Assembly: GCA_002633005.1 (NCBI GenBank)
Contig: NMRA01000235.1
Span: 12,625-76,624 of the forward strand
From: Phoronis australis
Taxonomy: Eukaryota; Phoronida; Phoronidae
Length of the DNA: 64,000 nucleotides
Direction of reading: 5' to 3'
Each line of letters starts with the position of its first letter. Position 1 is the first letter of the stretch. Of this stretch, positions 48,387 through 58,451 are shown one piece after another. The notes below the pieces were generated by a model, which saw nothing but the letters and a program-made list of their open reading frames with translations, did no database searches and was not told where the DNA came from. Position numbers and translations under genes: made by a program.

Positions 48387-48494
48387 CACAGGCGCTTGGG
48401 TTTATCGCAAATGACGTCACTCAATAATATATATATATGTTTTCTTATATATATTATTGAGTGACGTCATTTGCGATAAACCCAAGCGCCTGTG
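48387..48494. mobile_element. 108-bp perfect hairpin element with 8-bp target duplication
   Basis: Two 49-bp arms, perfect inverse complements starting CACAGGCGCTTGGG, enclose a 10-nt loop. TTTGTGAC flanks both sides (48379-48386 and 48495-48502). Block A has the uninterrupted site with a single TTTGTGAC at 15167-15174. Eight-base duplications are typical of hAT transposons. With no coding capacity, this would be a MITE mobilised in trans. Confidence 0.85.
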
Positions 48495-49800
48495 TTTGTG
48501 ACAAAGCCACGATTGTGGAGCTTGTTTCTGTCTTAACTTTGTTTGAAATCGGTCCAACTTGAAACAAAAATGGGTTAGCCCTCTTTTGTGATATTTCTTA
48601 AATATAATTCTCCGCTCCTTTCACCCACACAGAACACAAAATGAGTTCGTTAGTTTAACGATATCGTTAAATCTTTTTGAGACGTTTTGATTTTTGACAA
48701 TCAAAGCAGTTTTGAGCAGTGCAGGGCGTTTTCCACTCATGTCATGCCCCTAGGTAAGGTAAAACCGCGTCTTTACATATTTTGCATCAATAAACGGCGA
48801 CACCGACAGTATGTGGTCAGAAGAAAAATGAAAAATATCAGGACATGTTTCCCTGTAAGTACAAACAGATCTAACACAAATAACCCGCAAGGTTTTTACA
48901 AGTTCATTTTCAAAGCAAAAATCGTCTCTCAAAAGCACGTGAGCATAAACTTAGTTGTATATGTGGCTCTAACTGCCTTATAACGGTTCATAGACTTAAA
49001 GAGCGTGCGCTAGTTTTGAAGGCAATTCACTTCGTTACCAATAACAACACTTACATTACATATCTTTGAAACAGCATTAGCATTTTTGTTACACGTGAAT
49101 GGAAGGTGACAATAAAACAACACATCCAGTTTAAAAAAGTGGAGTGAATCCACCTACACATATACATGCGATATCTCTTCCATTGTTTTCTTTGGAGCAT
49201 CATTGTTTCATACATTGGCATTTAAGTTGTTCACCACCATGTTCAGGCCAGGGCACATTGATGTAACCAATTACAAGTAAGACTCCACCGAAGTCACCAG
49301 GAACCAACAAATCAGGCTTTGAAAAAAATGGTTCACGTGTTTAACACCAGAATATGATTGGTAGAGGGTTTTAACTGAGGTGGAAATGCTATCTTTGAAT
49401 CTCGATGAAAACAAAAAGAAGAGGGCGACACAGAATGTTTTATGATCTAAGGTACGGAACACGGCAACAATGCCCAGATGTTTGTTATCCTAGTTAGACC
49501 ACTAATTGGACATTATGGCGATATTACATGTAGGATATACAGTAACAAGTTAGTTAGGTTAAAGGTTAGACAGATAATGTACAAATTTTTCCATTTGTCT
49601 ATCAGCATAAATCTTAATTACATAACAAGTTTTGATGGAAATTGCAAAGTAATCTATGAGAGTCCTTTACTCGCTACTGGGAACTGGACCCACGTTAACA
49701 TGGTTTTGTACCAAGTGCTTTTCAGCAGTCTTTGCACAAATATGGATTCACCACAGAACGGGTTTATACGTTGGTGTTTGATCAAGCTAAAACAAAGTTC

Positions 49801-50044
49801 GCACCGGGCGTTGTTTCGCAGGGACCTTCATCAATTCAGCGTACATATCTCTGTCGTAATCTGACGGCTGAAAATGCTTGCCACTGCTTTGTGCGTTGCG
49901 TGAACGGGTAGCGCTGCGTTCTTCACACGAGCGAGCTAGCCAAGTACGGCAAAGTGTGTCATCTTTCGGAAAGCGATGCAAGGTACCCAAAGCGCGTGTG
50001 AGACGATAATGAGAACATCCTGGTACGCAGCAACAATGTGGCAT
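49801..50044 (-). CDS. THAP-domain-like open frame, possibly broken
   Basis: An ATG-led minus-strand frame of 81-85 codons begins MPHCCCVPGCSHY, continues LHRFPKDDTLCRTWL and then GKHFQPSDYDRDMYAEL, and stops after PVRTLF. This is the THAP zinc-finger layout: C-x(2-4)-C, a central W, then C-x2-H-F, and a closing AVPxxF-type motif. The third zinc ligand appears lost (SGKHF where CxxHF is expected) and the closing motif is altered. THAP domains are DNA-binding modules of P-element-derived proteins. It is absent from block A. It could be a single first exon, a retrocopy or a relic. Confidence 0.5.
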
Positions 50045-52880
50045 GTTGACTGACTCGTAAACAAAAGCAAACGACGACCGAACTTATCTCAACAGAGGTA
50101 GAACAATGACTGACTCGACTGCTCTCACAGTCAGACTGTATGAAAAGAAATTGGCACGAAATTCTTGCCTCCCAAAACGTCACTTCCGGAGTAGAGGACG
50201 AGAAATTAATTAAAATACGAAAAGCTGTAATTAAGTGAAAAATATGTCTGGGATAATCAACAGACCTTGTTTTTGCTAAAAGTGACATGAAAAAGGTTGT
50301 CTTCGTCTTTAAAGGCAAATGTTTCACGAGCATATTCGCATAAAGTACCAAAATGATAACTGACGCGATACATGTAGGTTGATGAGAATGGAATGTCGAA
50401 TTATAATAAAACATTATGAGTTATTAGACGTGATTCACTTTTTGCGTTCTTCAATCGATGTTATTTCGTCGTATACGTTCGTGCATGAAGAGCTGCGCTC
50501 TGATGGCTACACGTAAATGTGTGGGCTAAAAAAGGCTGAGCTTCTGGAACGGCAAAAATCAGTGGCCTAGACTTTGCAAGGGTGGTATAGATTTTGCAAA
50601 GGTTATCTAGATTTTGTTAGGGTGGCCTAGATTTTGCTAGGTTGTCCTGATAAGTTCACGGGTATATCGTGGTGAATTTACACTTGCTTTCACACGCTGA
50701 GTTATTCCTTTACTCAAAGAAATCCCATTCAATTCTTTCCAGTTGATGTGTACAAGGCTAATGACACTTTCAGCATAGCTTTTTAAATTCTATCCACGAA
50801 ATGCGCTTTTGCTTCGTGTTTTGTAACTAGTTAATACAATCAATACAATCTACTTCAAGATATATCAAAGCAACGAAATGTGAAAATCTTATTTGATTTA
50901 CAGAAGTGGGTTACATTTGGATTATGAAGTGTGAAGCTCTCTTGAATCCTACGTCATAACTACATAGTATTTATTATCATGCTAGTGGAATATTAGTTAA
51001 AGGACGAAAACTTGTATGGTACTGAGTCACCATGGTAACAATTATACATGTCTACTTTGATACTGAACGTGAGCCCTGTTCACCATGTATTGTTGAACAT
51101 TTCCAAAGTATACTCTAAATTACTTACTGTGGCAAAAGGCTGTTGGAATCATTTTAGTTTTTCATTTCTGCTGAAACCACATTGCTAGGTGCAAGTCTTA
51201 CGTACAATGAAAATTTTGAAACCCGAGTGTCCAATATTTCAAAAATGTCATTTTTACCTTTCATTTGAGTGTGACAACAAGTAACAAAATCCGATTTCTG
51301 TGGAATCGGTTGAAAGATTAACATCATGCAAAAAATAACAAAACTCAGATTCAAGTGACTATATTATTACGTAATCATTATGAAGTGATAAGGTAGCAGT
51401 TGACGGGCGTGCGGAGGCACAAAGTAGAGGCATGAACGGTTTCTCAAGAGCTAAAAGTGTCACTGGTGTCGCAACACAGGTTCGACTGATTTGAAAACGT
51501 GCATGTAAATATAATTTTTTGTTTTGGGCTAAATAATAAGTAATTCGTGCAAAAACAAAACGACGCTAGAGTGCAGCACGAAAACGACTTTTCGATATTA
51601 ATCAAAAGTCATCCTCAGGTACAACAATAGACACAAAACAAGATACCGTAACAGAATTACATTAATTTTGAAAAGTGGTTATCAAACATCCATGTGCCAC
51701 CGTTTTCTCGATGGAAAAGGTTCGGCCAAATTTCATAAAATTTCCCCAAATAAATTCAGTTATATAAACAGCCACCAGGGTGCCACCAGTAGTCAAAGTA
51801 TCTAAAAGTTGACGTTGACTGTTTTGATTACCATAGGAACATATTTGAAAAAATAATGAAGACCCTTTATGAGATTTATGAGATACTGCCTATTGTTAGA
51901 CACTGTAAAATACGCGATGGTTAGTCTTTTCTATAGACCATTCCATGAAAACAAATGAAAAGCCCATAGTTTCTATTTTTATTGTTTTAGTCAGGCAGCA
52001 AACTGATGAAAAATTGTCATTGCAAATCAACAACTCCCTGCAAACTGGCCCCGAAGCCTCTCAAAAATGGTTGAAAATCAAAGACACAAAATTGGGCAAA
52101 ATTTACCAACTTTGGCACCCCCCTTGAAGGTTAACGGAAACCTCTTTGAAAATTCCAAGATTGTTTTCTGAAAGAGAAATTCAGTGTCTACATAAACATT
52201 GTAAATTTGTTTTCTTTCTCGTACTTTTAAACCGTTTTAAAACAACTTTACTAACTGAACCTTTTGAACCAAAATTGAATTATTTTGGGCCAAAATATTC
52301 ATGATGCTCTAACTTAAAAATAATGGTATTTCTAACATATCCAACCAGGATGTATGTACACGTATTTTTTTCAAGATCTGAGTTGTTGACCCCAGAGTCG
52401 ACGTTTTGGTGCTCTCGTGGAATGATAGCTTTAACAAACTCAAATTTGTTTGTTAGTTCTTTCGATCGGGATTTTTCTACATTGCTGCACACCTGAAGAA
52501 AGAGAATTGTTTCGACACTACCAGCGACTCTGTATCAAGTTTTCAAACAAAAAATAGCTCTGGGGTTGAGTTTATTAATGGTTTACGCCAAAAGTCAATT
52601 AAAAGCGTCTTGAAAAATCCAAAGATGAAGCTAAATCAAATTAGTGACGTCAACGTAATCAAAAAATGGGAGGAGGTAACGTCGGTGGCATTTATTCTCC
52701 CGATTTTAAATTAATGGGCCACTACATTGTACGCTGAGTAATTGAAATGAAATTTATGTTCACCACTAGGTGGGGGATCAAACGGAGGCAGCGTCTTCCG
52801 TTGCTCTAGCTCGAGATATGGCCAATATGAAAAGTCGCAAAGCCGAATTAATCAAGCGCTTTACACTAAACTGTAATCCT
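50045..52880. other. Non-coding part of block B and beyond; dispersed repeats only
   Basis: 50161-50310 matches the repeat at 8125-8270. Four short units of CCTAGATTTTGCTAGG type lie at 50570-50650. 52290-52500 is an inverted relative of 32900-33720 and supplies the empty site for the insertion at 32990-33588. No exon is supported. Confidence 0.45.
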
Positions 52881-52881
52881 T

Positions 52882-54170
52882 AACACTGCTTACATTTATA
52901 CTGTTTTTCGCTTTATTGACAAGGGCATTCAGTGCACGTTGTCGACGATGCAATTCGTTGAGAATTTGGGAACACAGGGTGGTATACGGCCGGTTGAATG
53001 CTAGGGGACAACAGGATCCATACACCTAGGTATTGATGCTGTATGACCCGAATGAACTTTTCAATGCCATGACGTAATTCTCGAATCCTGCCAAATCTAG
53101 GCAGGTAGGTGTGCTTCGGTCCCAGATCAACTACGGTAATTTATGATACACACTTGTTGGTTAGGAATCGACAGTGAACACAACATCGAGTGAATCTCAT
53201 TTCAACGCCTGTAGCAGTTGTGACCGTCAAAGCATTTACCGACCCGGGTCGCCGACAAGCCAAATGGGTCACTGCAGTGCATCAATTGTTGAGGACGCGC
53301 TCAAATTACCATCTGTCCTTTTTAGAAGATTTCTTCACAACAGCTCTGCAGCATGCCCTACAGCACACCAACAAAACTTAAGGTGAAAACCAGTTTGTGC
53401 TAAAGGAGGTCATCTTGTCAGTGTAGTGAGGTGACATGAAATTTTAACTCTATGCCCACATGACCGACGCAGGTATACATTACGCCGACGACGGTAACCA
53501 GGTCACGGCCCGGTCTCCAATCTCCGTTCTCAGACTCACACTCATACTCTAGATTTCGCTTTAAACTGAGGTGTAACTCTTACAGTTTGCCACTGCTTAC
53601 ATTCATACTGATGTTTTGCTTTAATGATAAGGACTTTCACTGCACGCTGTGGACGAGGGGACAACATCTATAAACAGGTGCTATACACCTATGTACATGT
53701 ATTGATATTGTATGACCGTGAATGAACTTTTCCGTGCCATGATGTAATTCTCGAGTCCTGCCAAATCTAGGTAGGTAGGTGGCGTGTGCTTCGGTCCTAC
53801 ATCAACTACGGTAATTTGTGATACACGCTTGTTGGTTAGGAATCGACAGTGAACACAACATCGAGTATAAATCTCATTTCCGTTGAAGCCGCTCGTCGAC
53901 CCGAGACGCCGACAAGCCAAAGGGGTCACTACAGTGCATCAATATGTTGCGGACGCGCTCAAATAATTGTGTGCCATTTTATAGGAGATTTCTTCGCAAC
54001 AGTTCTGCAGCATGCCGTAAAACGCACCAACAAAACTCAAGGTGAGAACCAGTTTATGCTAAAGGAGGTCATCTTGTCAGTGCAGTGCGGTGACATGAAA
54101 TTTTTAAGTTGTGCCCGCGTTACCGACGCAGGTATATATTACGCCGACGACGGTAACCAGGCCAGCCTCC
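52882..54170. repeat. Tandem duplication, two ~0.6-0.7-kb units with a shared decayed reading frame
   Basis: 52882-53510 repeats as 53591-54165, with TGAACACAACATCGAGT and ATTACGCCGACGACGGTAAC in both. A shared frame reads ALQHALQHTNKT, LKEVILSV, then TDAGIHYADDGN in unit 1 and close variants in unit 2. Each unit has stops where the other has sense codons (TAA against CAA, TAG against CAG in unit 1). The ancestral unit may have coded, but I do not recognise the protein. Unit 1 is followed by a solo transposon end (53508-53553). Confidence 0.5.
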
Positions 54171-54346
54171 CGTTCAGTAACGGTAGGGCCTCGCTAAAAA
54201 TCAAGACTTCGCGAGACTACGCGAGATATTGCCGTGTATTTTAAATGACAACACGTGACTTTGACTAGGTCTTAGCTAGGTCCTAGCGTAGGTCCTTGCG
54301 TCTACTGAACGCACGCCAGGTTTGCGTGTGTGCTACTGCATAAATT

Positions 54347-54350
<4 letters not shown>

Positions 54351-54381
<31 letters not shown>
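54351..54381. repeat. (TA)n microsatellite
   Basis: About 15 uninterrupted TA units. Confidence 0.95.
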
Positions 54382-54385
<4 letters not shown>

Positions 54386-54801
54386 GGCGAGAAGTGGTGT
54401 GTTGAGGTCTCATCACGTGCTAACCACATTTGGTTTCCATGCCGGGTCATGTCGATGTCAGCAGTGGCGGCTTTAGGGGGGAGGGGGCATGGGGGCCATA
54501 TCCCCCGTAAATTTCTCCCAGATTGGCAGTTTGGGGCTGAGAATGTCTGACGCGCAAAATCCTGGCTAATACACTACCCTGCTGCTCCCCACTAGCTCAA
54601 AATCCTGGATCCTTCCCTGTTCAGCATACACGTAAGATCTGAATTGGGATTGGCACCCCGACAGAGTAGATTGAGCGCTACAAATTGCGTTGTGATTGGT
54701 ATTTTCATGGCTTATATGAGTTATTCTTGCATAGCCTGAATGACATTATTTCCACTAAGTAAGAGTCTGACATTCATTGGCGGATTACAATAGCGGAGCA
54801 G

Positions 54802-54941
54802 CATGGGCGGCGCACCATAGGGGGCTGGGGGGCATAGCCCCACTTTTTCAGTGCTGCGCCGGCCATGCTCTATAGGCAGTACCCCACAGGGGGCTGGGGG
54901 GGGCTTTAACCCCCACTGTTTTCAGTGCTGCGCCGCCCATG
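54802..54941. repeat. ~67-bp GC-rich palindromic element, two tandem units
   Basis: Units begin CATGGGCGGCGCACC and end GTGCTGCGCCGCCCATG. They are in inverse orientation to those at 5.2 and 41.4 kb and are preceded at 54464 by a CAGTGGCGGCTTTAGG terminus. Confidence 0.6.
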
Positions 54942-56094
54942 AGCAGACGTCATTTTCACGGAAAGACGTCGCTCTGGTCGGCTGGCAACTGGTGTTGGCT
55001 TACACAGTAAACGGAGCAGAAGTAGCATAATGTAGAACCCCGCGCTTTTTGGGACCCCGAGCCCAAAACCTCAAGTGATGCGAATACTACAGTATTTGGA
55101 AGTTGGGGTTCCGCCTTTTTCAATGTGTGTGTAGGAACAAGGGCGCAGTGCCTCAAATGGCGTTGCTCAAAGAAGTGCAGGGCTGCTCAAACTGAGCCTG
55201 CACTCATAAAACGCGGGCAGCTAATGTGCAGAGACTCACCAAGCCTCCAAGCCTTTGTTTATTTTTAAAACTTTTTTGAATTTACACTGAGTTGGTGTTT
55301 CGTTACAATACAGGTAGACAAAACCTTCAAAAATTGAATTTTCGCAAAAACGAATATAATAGACAGAGGTAGCATTCTTGAAATCACAAGTGGTAAGGGG
55401 CTCCTGATTATTGGTGTGTGAATTATCCTGAAAGCGTCCTTTTCGATCAACAGGTAGCGTTGCCTAGTGAACACGCTGTCTCATAACACCAGTTACAGCC
55501 AAATTGGCTCTGTGTGTGAATAGGCACAGCTCAGACCATCTATGGGAGCTCCAAAGTTTCGAAGTCAAGTTGACCGTAGGTGCCGGACTAGTTACATACT
55601 GGTAAAGCGTAGCGTTAAGCTGTGAGGAGCTACATGTAGATTCATTCATACGAAACTAAAAATGGCCCCTTGGTGTAAGACCACAATGCAATGTTTAGTG
55701 CGACTCTTTGATAATTTTTTATGGTCAGTTTTCAGAGTAGACAAATAAAACATTAACTGGTGGCTATTATCACTGACAATTTAAAATAGTTGGCACATAC
55801 AGTCTACTAGGAATTGGTCTTTAATTCGAAAGTAAAACATTCGCAGAAATGGATGTCAGGAGTACTAAATAGCCATCAAAGTAACCACACGACTGCAGGA
55901 GTCCCGTCAATAGTTGCTGTGTCGCACACGTATAAATACTTTTCATTTTTACATTCGGAATGTAATTTTAAAAACATCTTTCGGCTATTGCCCGTCTGCG
56001 AGATTTAACAGGCTATTCTCAGTTGTTATTTTGGCTTGCTTTTTGCTTTGGCAAAAGTCACCAAGAAAGCTACGAAAGATTGCAGGATACATTT

Positions 56095-56488
56095 GGATCA
56101 CTTCGAAAAGTGCAAATTTTAAAAGCCGTCGAAAGTGCAACAATCTCAACTAATCTGGTAATTAAATATCCCCAAGACTTGGAAATTTTTCTGTGATGAG
56201 CTAGTACAGTTATGTGAACTGACCAAACCGATCCAATTGGCAGCCAAAAAAAGCCAACTAAGGTCCAGTAGAGATGCAAATGTATTGGTATATAACCAAC
56301 AATTGTCGTGGTTTCCAAGTGTTGAAATCGTTAAATCTACCTGTCCCCATGGTTATGCTAATTACTGCGGCGAACGTTCATTTTCAAAATTTGGACGAAT
56401 TAAAAACGGTTTCAGATGCATTGACATGGAACAGAGAAGGTTGAACAGCCTCGCACTGGCCAGTGCTGAAGATAAACTTAACGAGTGA
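56095..56488 (+). pseudogene. hAT transposase C-terminal dimerisation domain, remnant
   Basis: The intact last 84 codons (56237-56488) contain VEIVKSTCPHGYANYCGERS and FSKFGRIKNGFR followed by RRLNSLALASAEDKL. This is the hAT dimerisation signature (ERSFS...IK...R..M...RL..LAL). Upstream, frameshifted pieces such as CDELVQLCELTKPI (56190-56230) continue the domain. The rest of the transposase is missing. It resembles host-domesticated ZMYM/P52rIPK-like hAT proteins, but the truncation points to a fossil. Confidence 0.75.
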
Positions 56489-57168
56489 CTACACTGGTTT
56501 CATTCAATGAACCAGTTCATGCCGTTGTCGTATTTTCATGTCTTGGCGCTGAGCTTGGCGTGTGTGTTAGCTGAGCTCAGATATGGTTCACTTGAAACAG
56601 ACAATTCAACTTAGTCACCTGTATCTTATCGTTTGCAGTTGACCTAAGAGCGTTTTTAAAACTTTGTTAAGTCGGTGTAGAAGAATCCTTTCCTTCCCAA
56701 AGGTGAAACTTACTCTTACATACTTTGCTTTTATTTGTAGATAATCGCTGTATGACCTTTTGGGTAAGGACCCCGCGCAATAAATCCGGCCTTGAACACC
56801 GGATAAGGCAATGGTCTGTTTAGAGTGACCGGTGATCGACAGCGGAGACCTACATGTACCTGTGCATAAATGTATTATTCGTGTTATGAGCAAGAACACT
56901 GAATGACCATTCCCCCTGAGTATCTGTAATAGACCAGGCTACAGAAAATGCTCAGGATAGAACGCAATAACTTTAAATGCATTGAGCTTGCTTTATAGAA
57001 CCTGCCTATTGAGTGCTATTGCGATGACCAGGCGATTTTCATCGGATAAGTACTAGCAGTGAAACTAAAGCTTGCGACGGCGATACGCTAACGAAGCTTC
57101 CAAGATAACAATTGCATTGTGACCTCAGCCGACAATGGGGCGATTGTCGGGAGATGATCGTCCCACGC

Positions 57169-57551
57169 CACTGAGGCGGGTCTAGAAGGGGGTGTCAGGG
57201 AGCCCCGCTTTGCTGCCGCAAAAACTGAAATAAAACAGCAAGAACGTGAGGAAATATTGAGTTTATTAACTAACCCTGGTAATTATGCGGCGGAAACAAG
57301 ATACAACTATGTGTGCAGTTTTAGTAGTGTTTGTGTCTGCGTGTGTGGAATGGGGCTCAGACCCGATTATTGAGTTGCAAGTGACTGATTCACGTTTTTA
57401 TAGTCCTCTGTTGTTTTTTAGTAAGAGGCACATATTCTCAGAAATTGGAGCTCCCCTACATTTTAGGCTGGGTGCGCACATGCAATCGGGCTTTGCGCCA
57501 TTGCCTGAGAGAAAATGTTGGGTCCCCTTATGATATCCTAGGTCCGCCACT
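57169..57551. mobile_element. Short element with CAGTGGCGGA-type ends
   Basis: The left end CACTGAGGCGGGTCTAGAAG and the inverse of the right end, CAGTGGCGGACCTAGGATAT, resemble hAT termini. The internal word GGCTGGGTGCGCACATG recurs at 62923. No target duplication is obvious. Confidence 0.4.
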
Positions 57552-58291
57552 GGGCCAAAATGATCAATTTTCTTCTGGAAACTTACTGGATGGGCACAAG
57601 ACTGAAGCTTTATGTGACCACGGCACTGAAGCTGTGAGCCTTATTAATATTAGCACACTATGCGTGACAAGTGTAGACCAGAGCGGCAGTTAGATCACGA
57701 CTGTCACTCTTGTGATGCCTCGCTACCATCACACAGACACGTTCCTGACGTCATTGACTTCCTTATTTGGAAAAGTCAAGCGAGTTAACCCGGTTTTACC
57801 ATTATAACGAAGATTAGGTAGAGCCTTCCTTTTGGTAGAGTTTAGTTGGAGGGAATTCCGCAGTGTTTTGAGTGCTTGACTTGCAATCATAATAACTATA
57901 CAGATATCTCGAAACATTTGCCGACCACGTGACAAGAATTTTTGCTTTCGTCAGATATCGATGTCGTGCAAATGGCCATACCACTCTGTTGGATACATTT
58001 TTACACTGCTACACCATTAAGCCAAGGCAAGATTACGTGTTCTACTCCACGACAACACATTTTGGCATGCTATTTTCAAAATGCCTTTGACGACGAAATT
58101 TTCATATTTTTAAAAATCTGCAATGCTACAATATAATACTTCGTATTACATCGTCGCCAAATTTAGAAAAATAGTTGAAGTGCACTTCAGAAGCTAGTGC
58201 AATGAATCAAATAACTCCCAAGTTCATGACTGTATGAAAAAATAAGATAGCAGGTTTAATACACCAAACCAATATTTTCGGTGTCTTTCAG
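57552..58291. other. Sequence upstream of the first DMGDH exon seen
   Basis: No exon with a mitochondrial presequence was recognised. This stretch is presumably the intron before the exon at 58292. Confidence 0.4.
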
Positions 58292-58451
58292 CCATGGGTT
58301 GAATAAACGCCTGAAAGAAACCGCAGACGCCGTCATCATCGGTGGCGGCATTATTGGTTGCAGCGTAGCTTACCACCTGGCCAAAGCCGGCATGAAGGAC
58401 GTGGTACTATTGGAAAAATCTGAGCTTACCGCCGGGTCAACGTGGCACGCC
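58292..58451 (+). CDS. DMGDH: DMGDH exon: FAD-binding Rossmann start
   Basis: Acceptor TCTTTCAG (phase 2), donor GCC|GTAAGT (phase 0). It carries [19 protein letters not shown], the GxGxxG dinucleotide loop, and the acidic end of strand 2 in VVLLEKSEL. The closing STWHA holds the His that, in the family, is the covalent FAD attachment region. Confidence 0.93.

Larger units (their letters stand above)
37500..52110. repeat. Segmental duplication, block B (direct copy of 2.85-21.56 kb)
   Basis: This is the partner of block A in the same orientation. Features private to B are the expanded 40-bp minisatellite (43046-44253), a 31-bp tandem repeat (44666-44794), the 250-bp inverted-repeat insertion (46627-46876), the 108-bp hairpin (48387-48494), an insertion of about 430 bp at 48921-49347, and a segment of about 1.6 kb with a THAP-like frame (49801-51460). 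Confidence 0.9.

Noticed and set aside
53450-54180. YADDG as a reverse-transcriptase catalytic motif
   Set aside because: There is no other RT motif around it, and the surrounding frame does not resemble RT.
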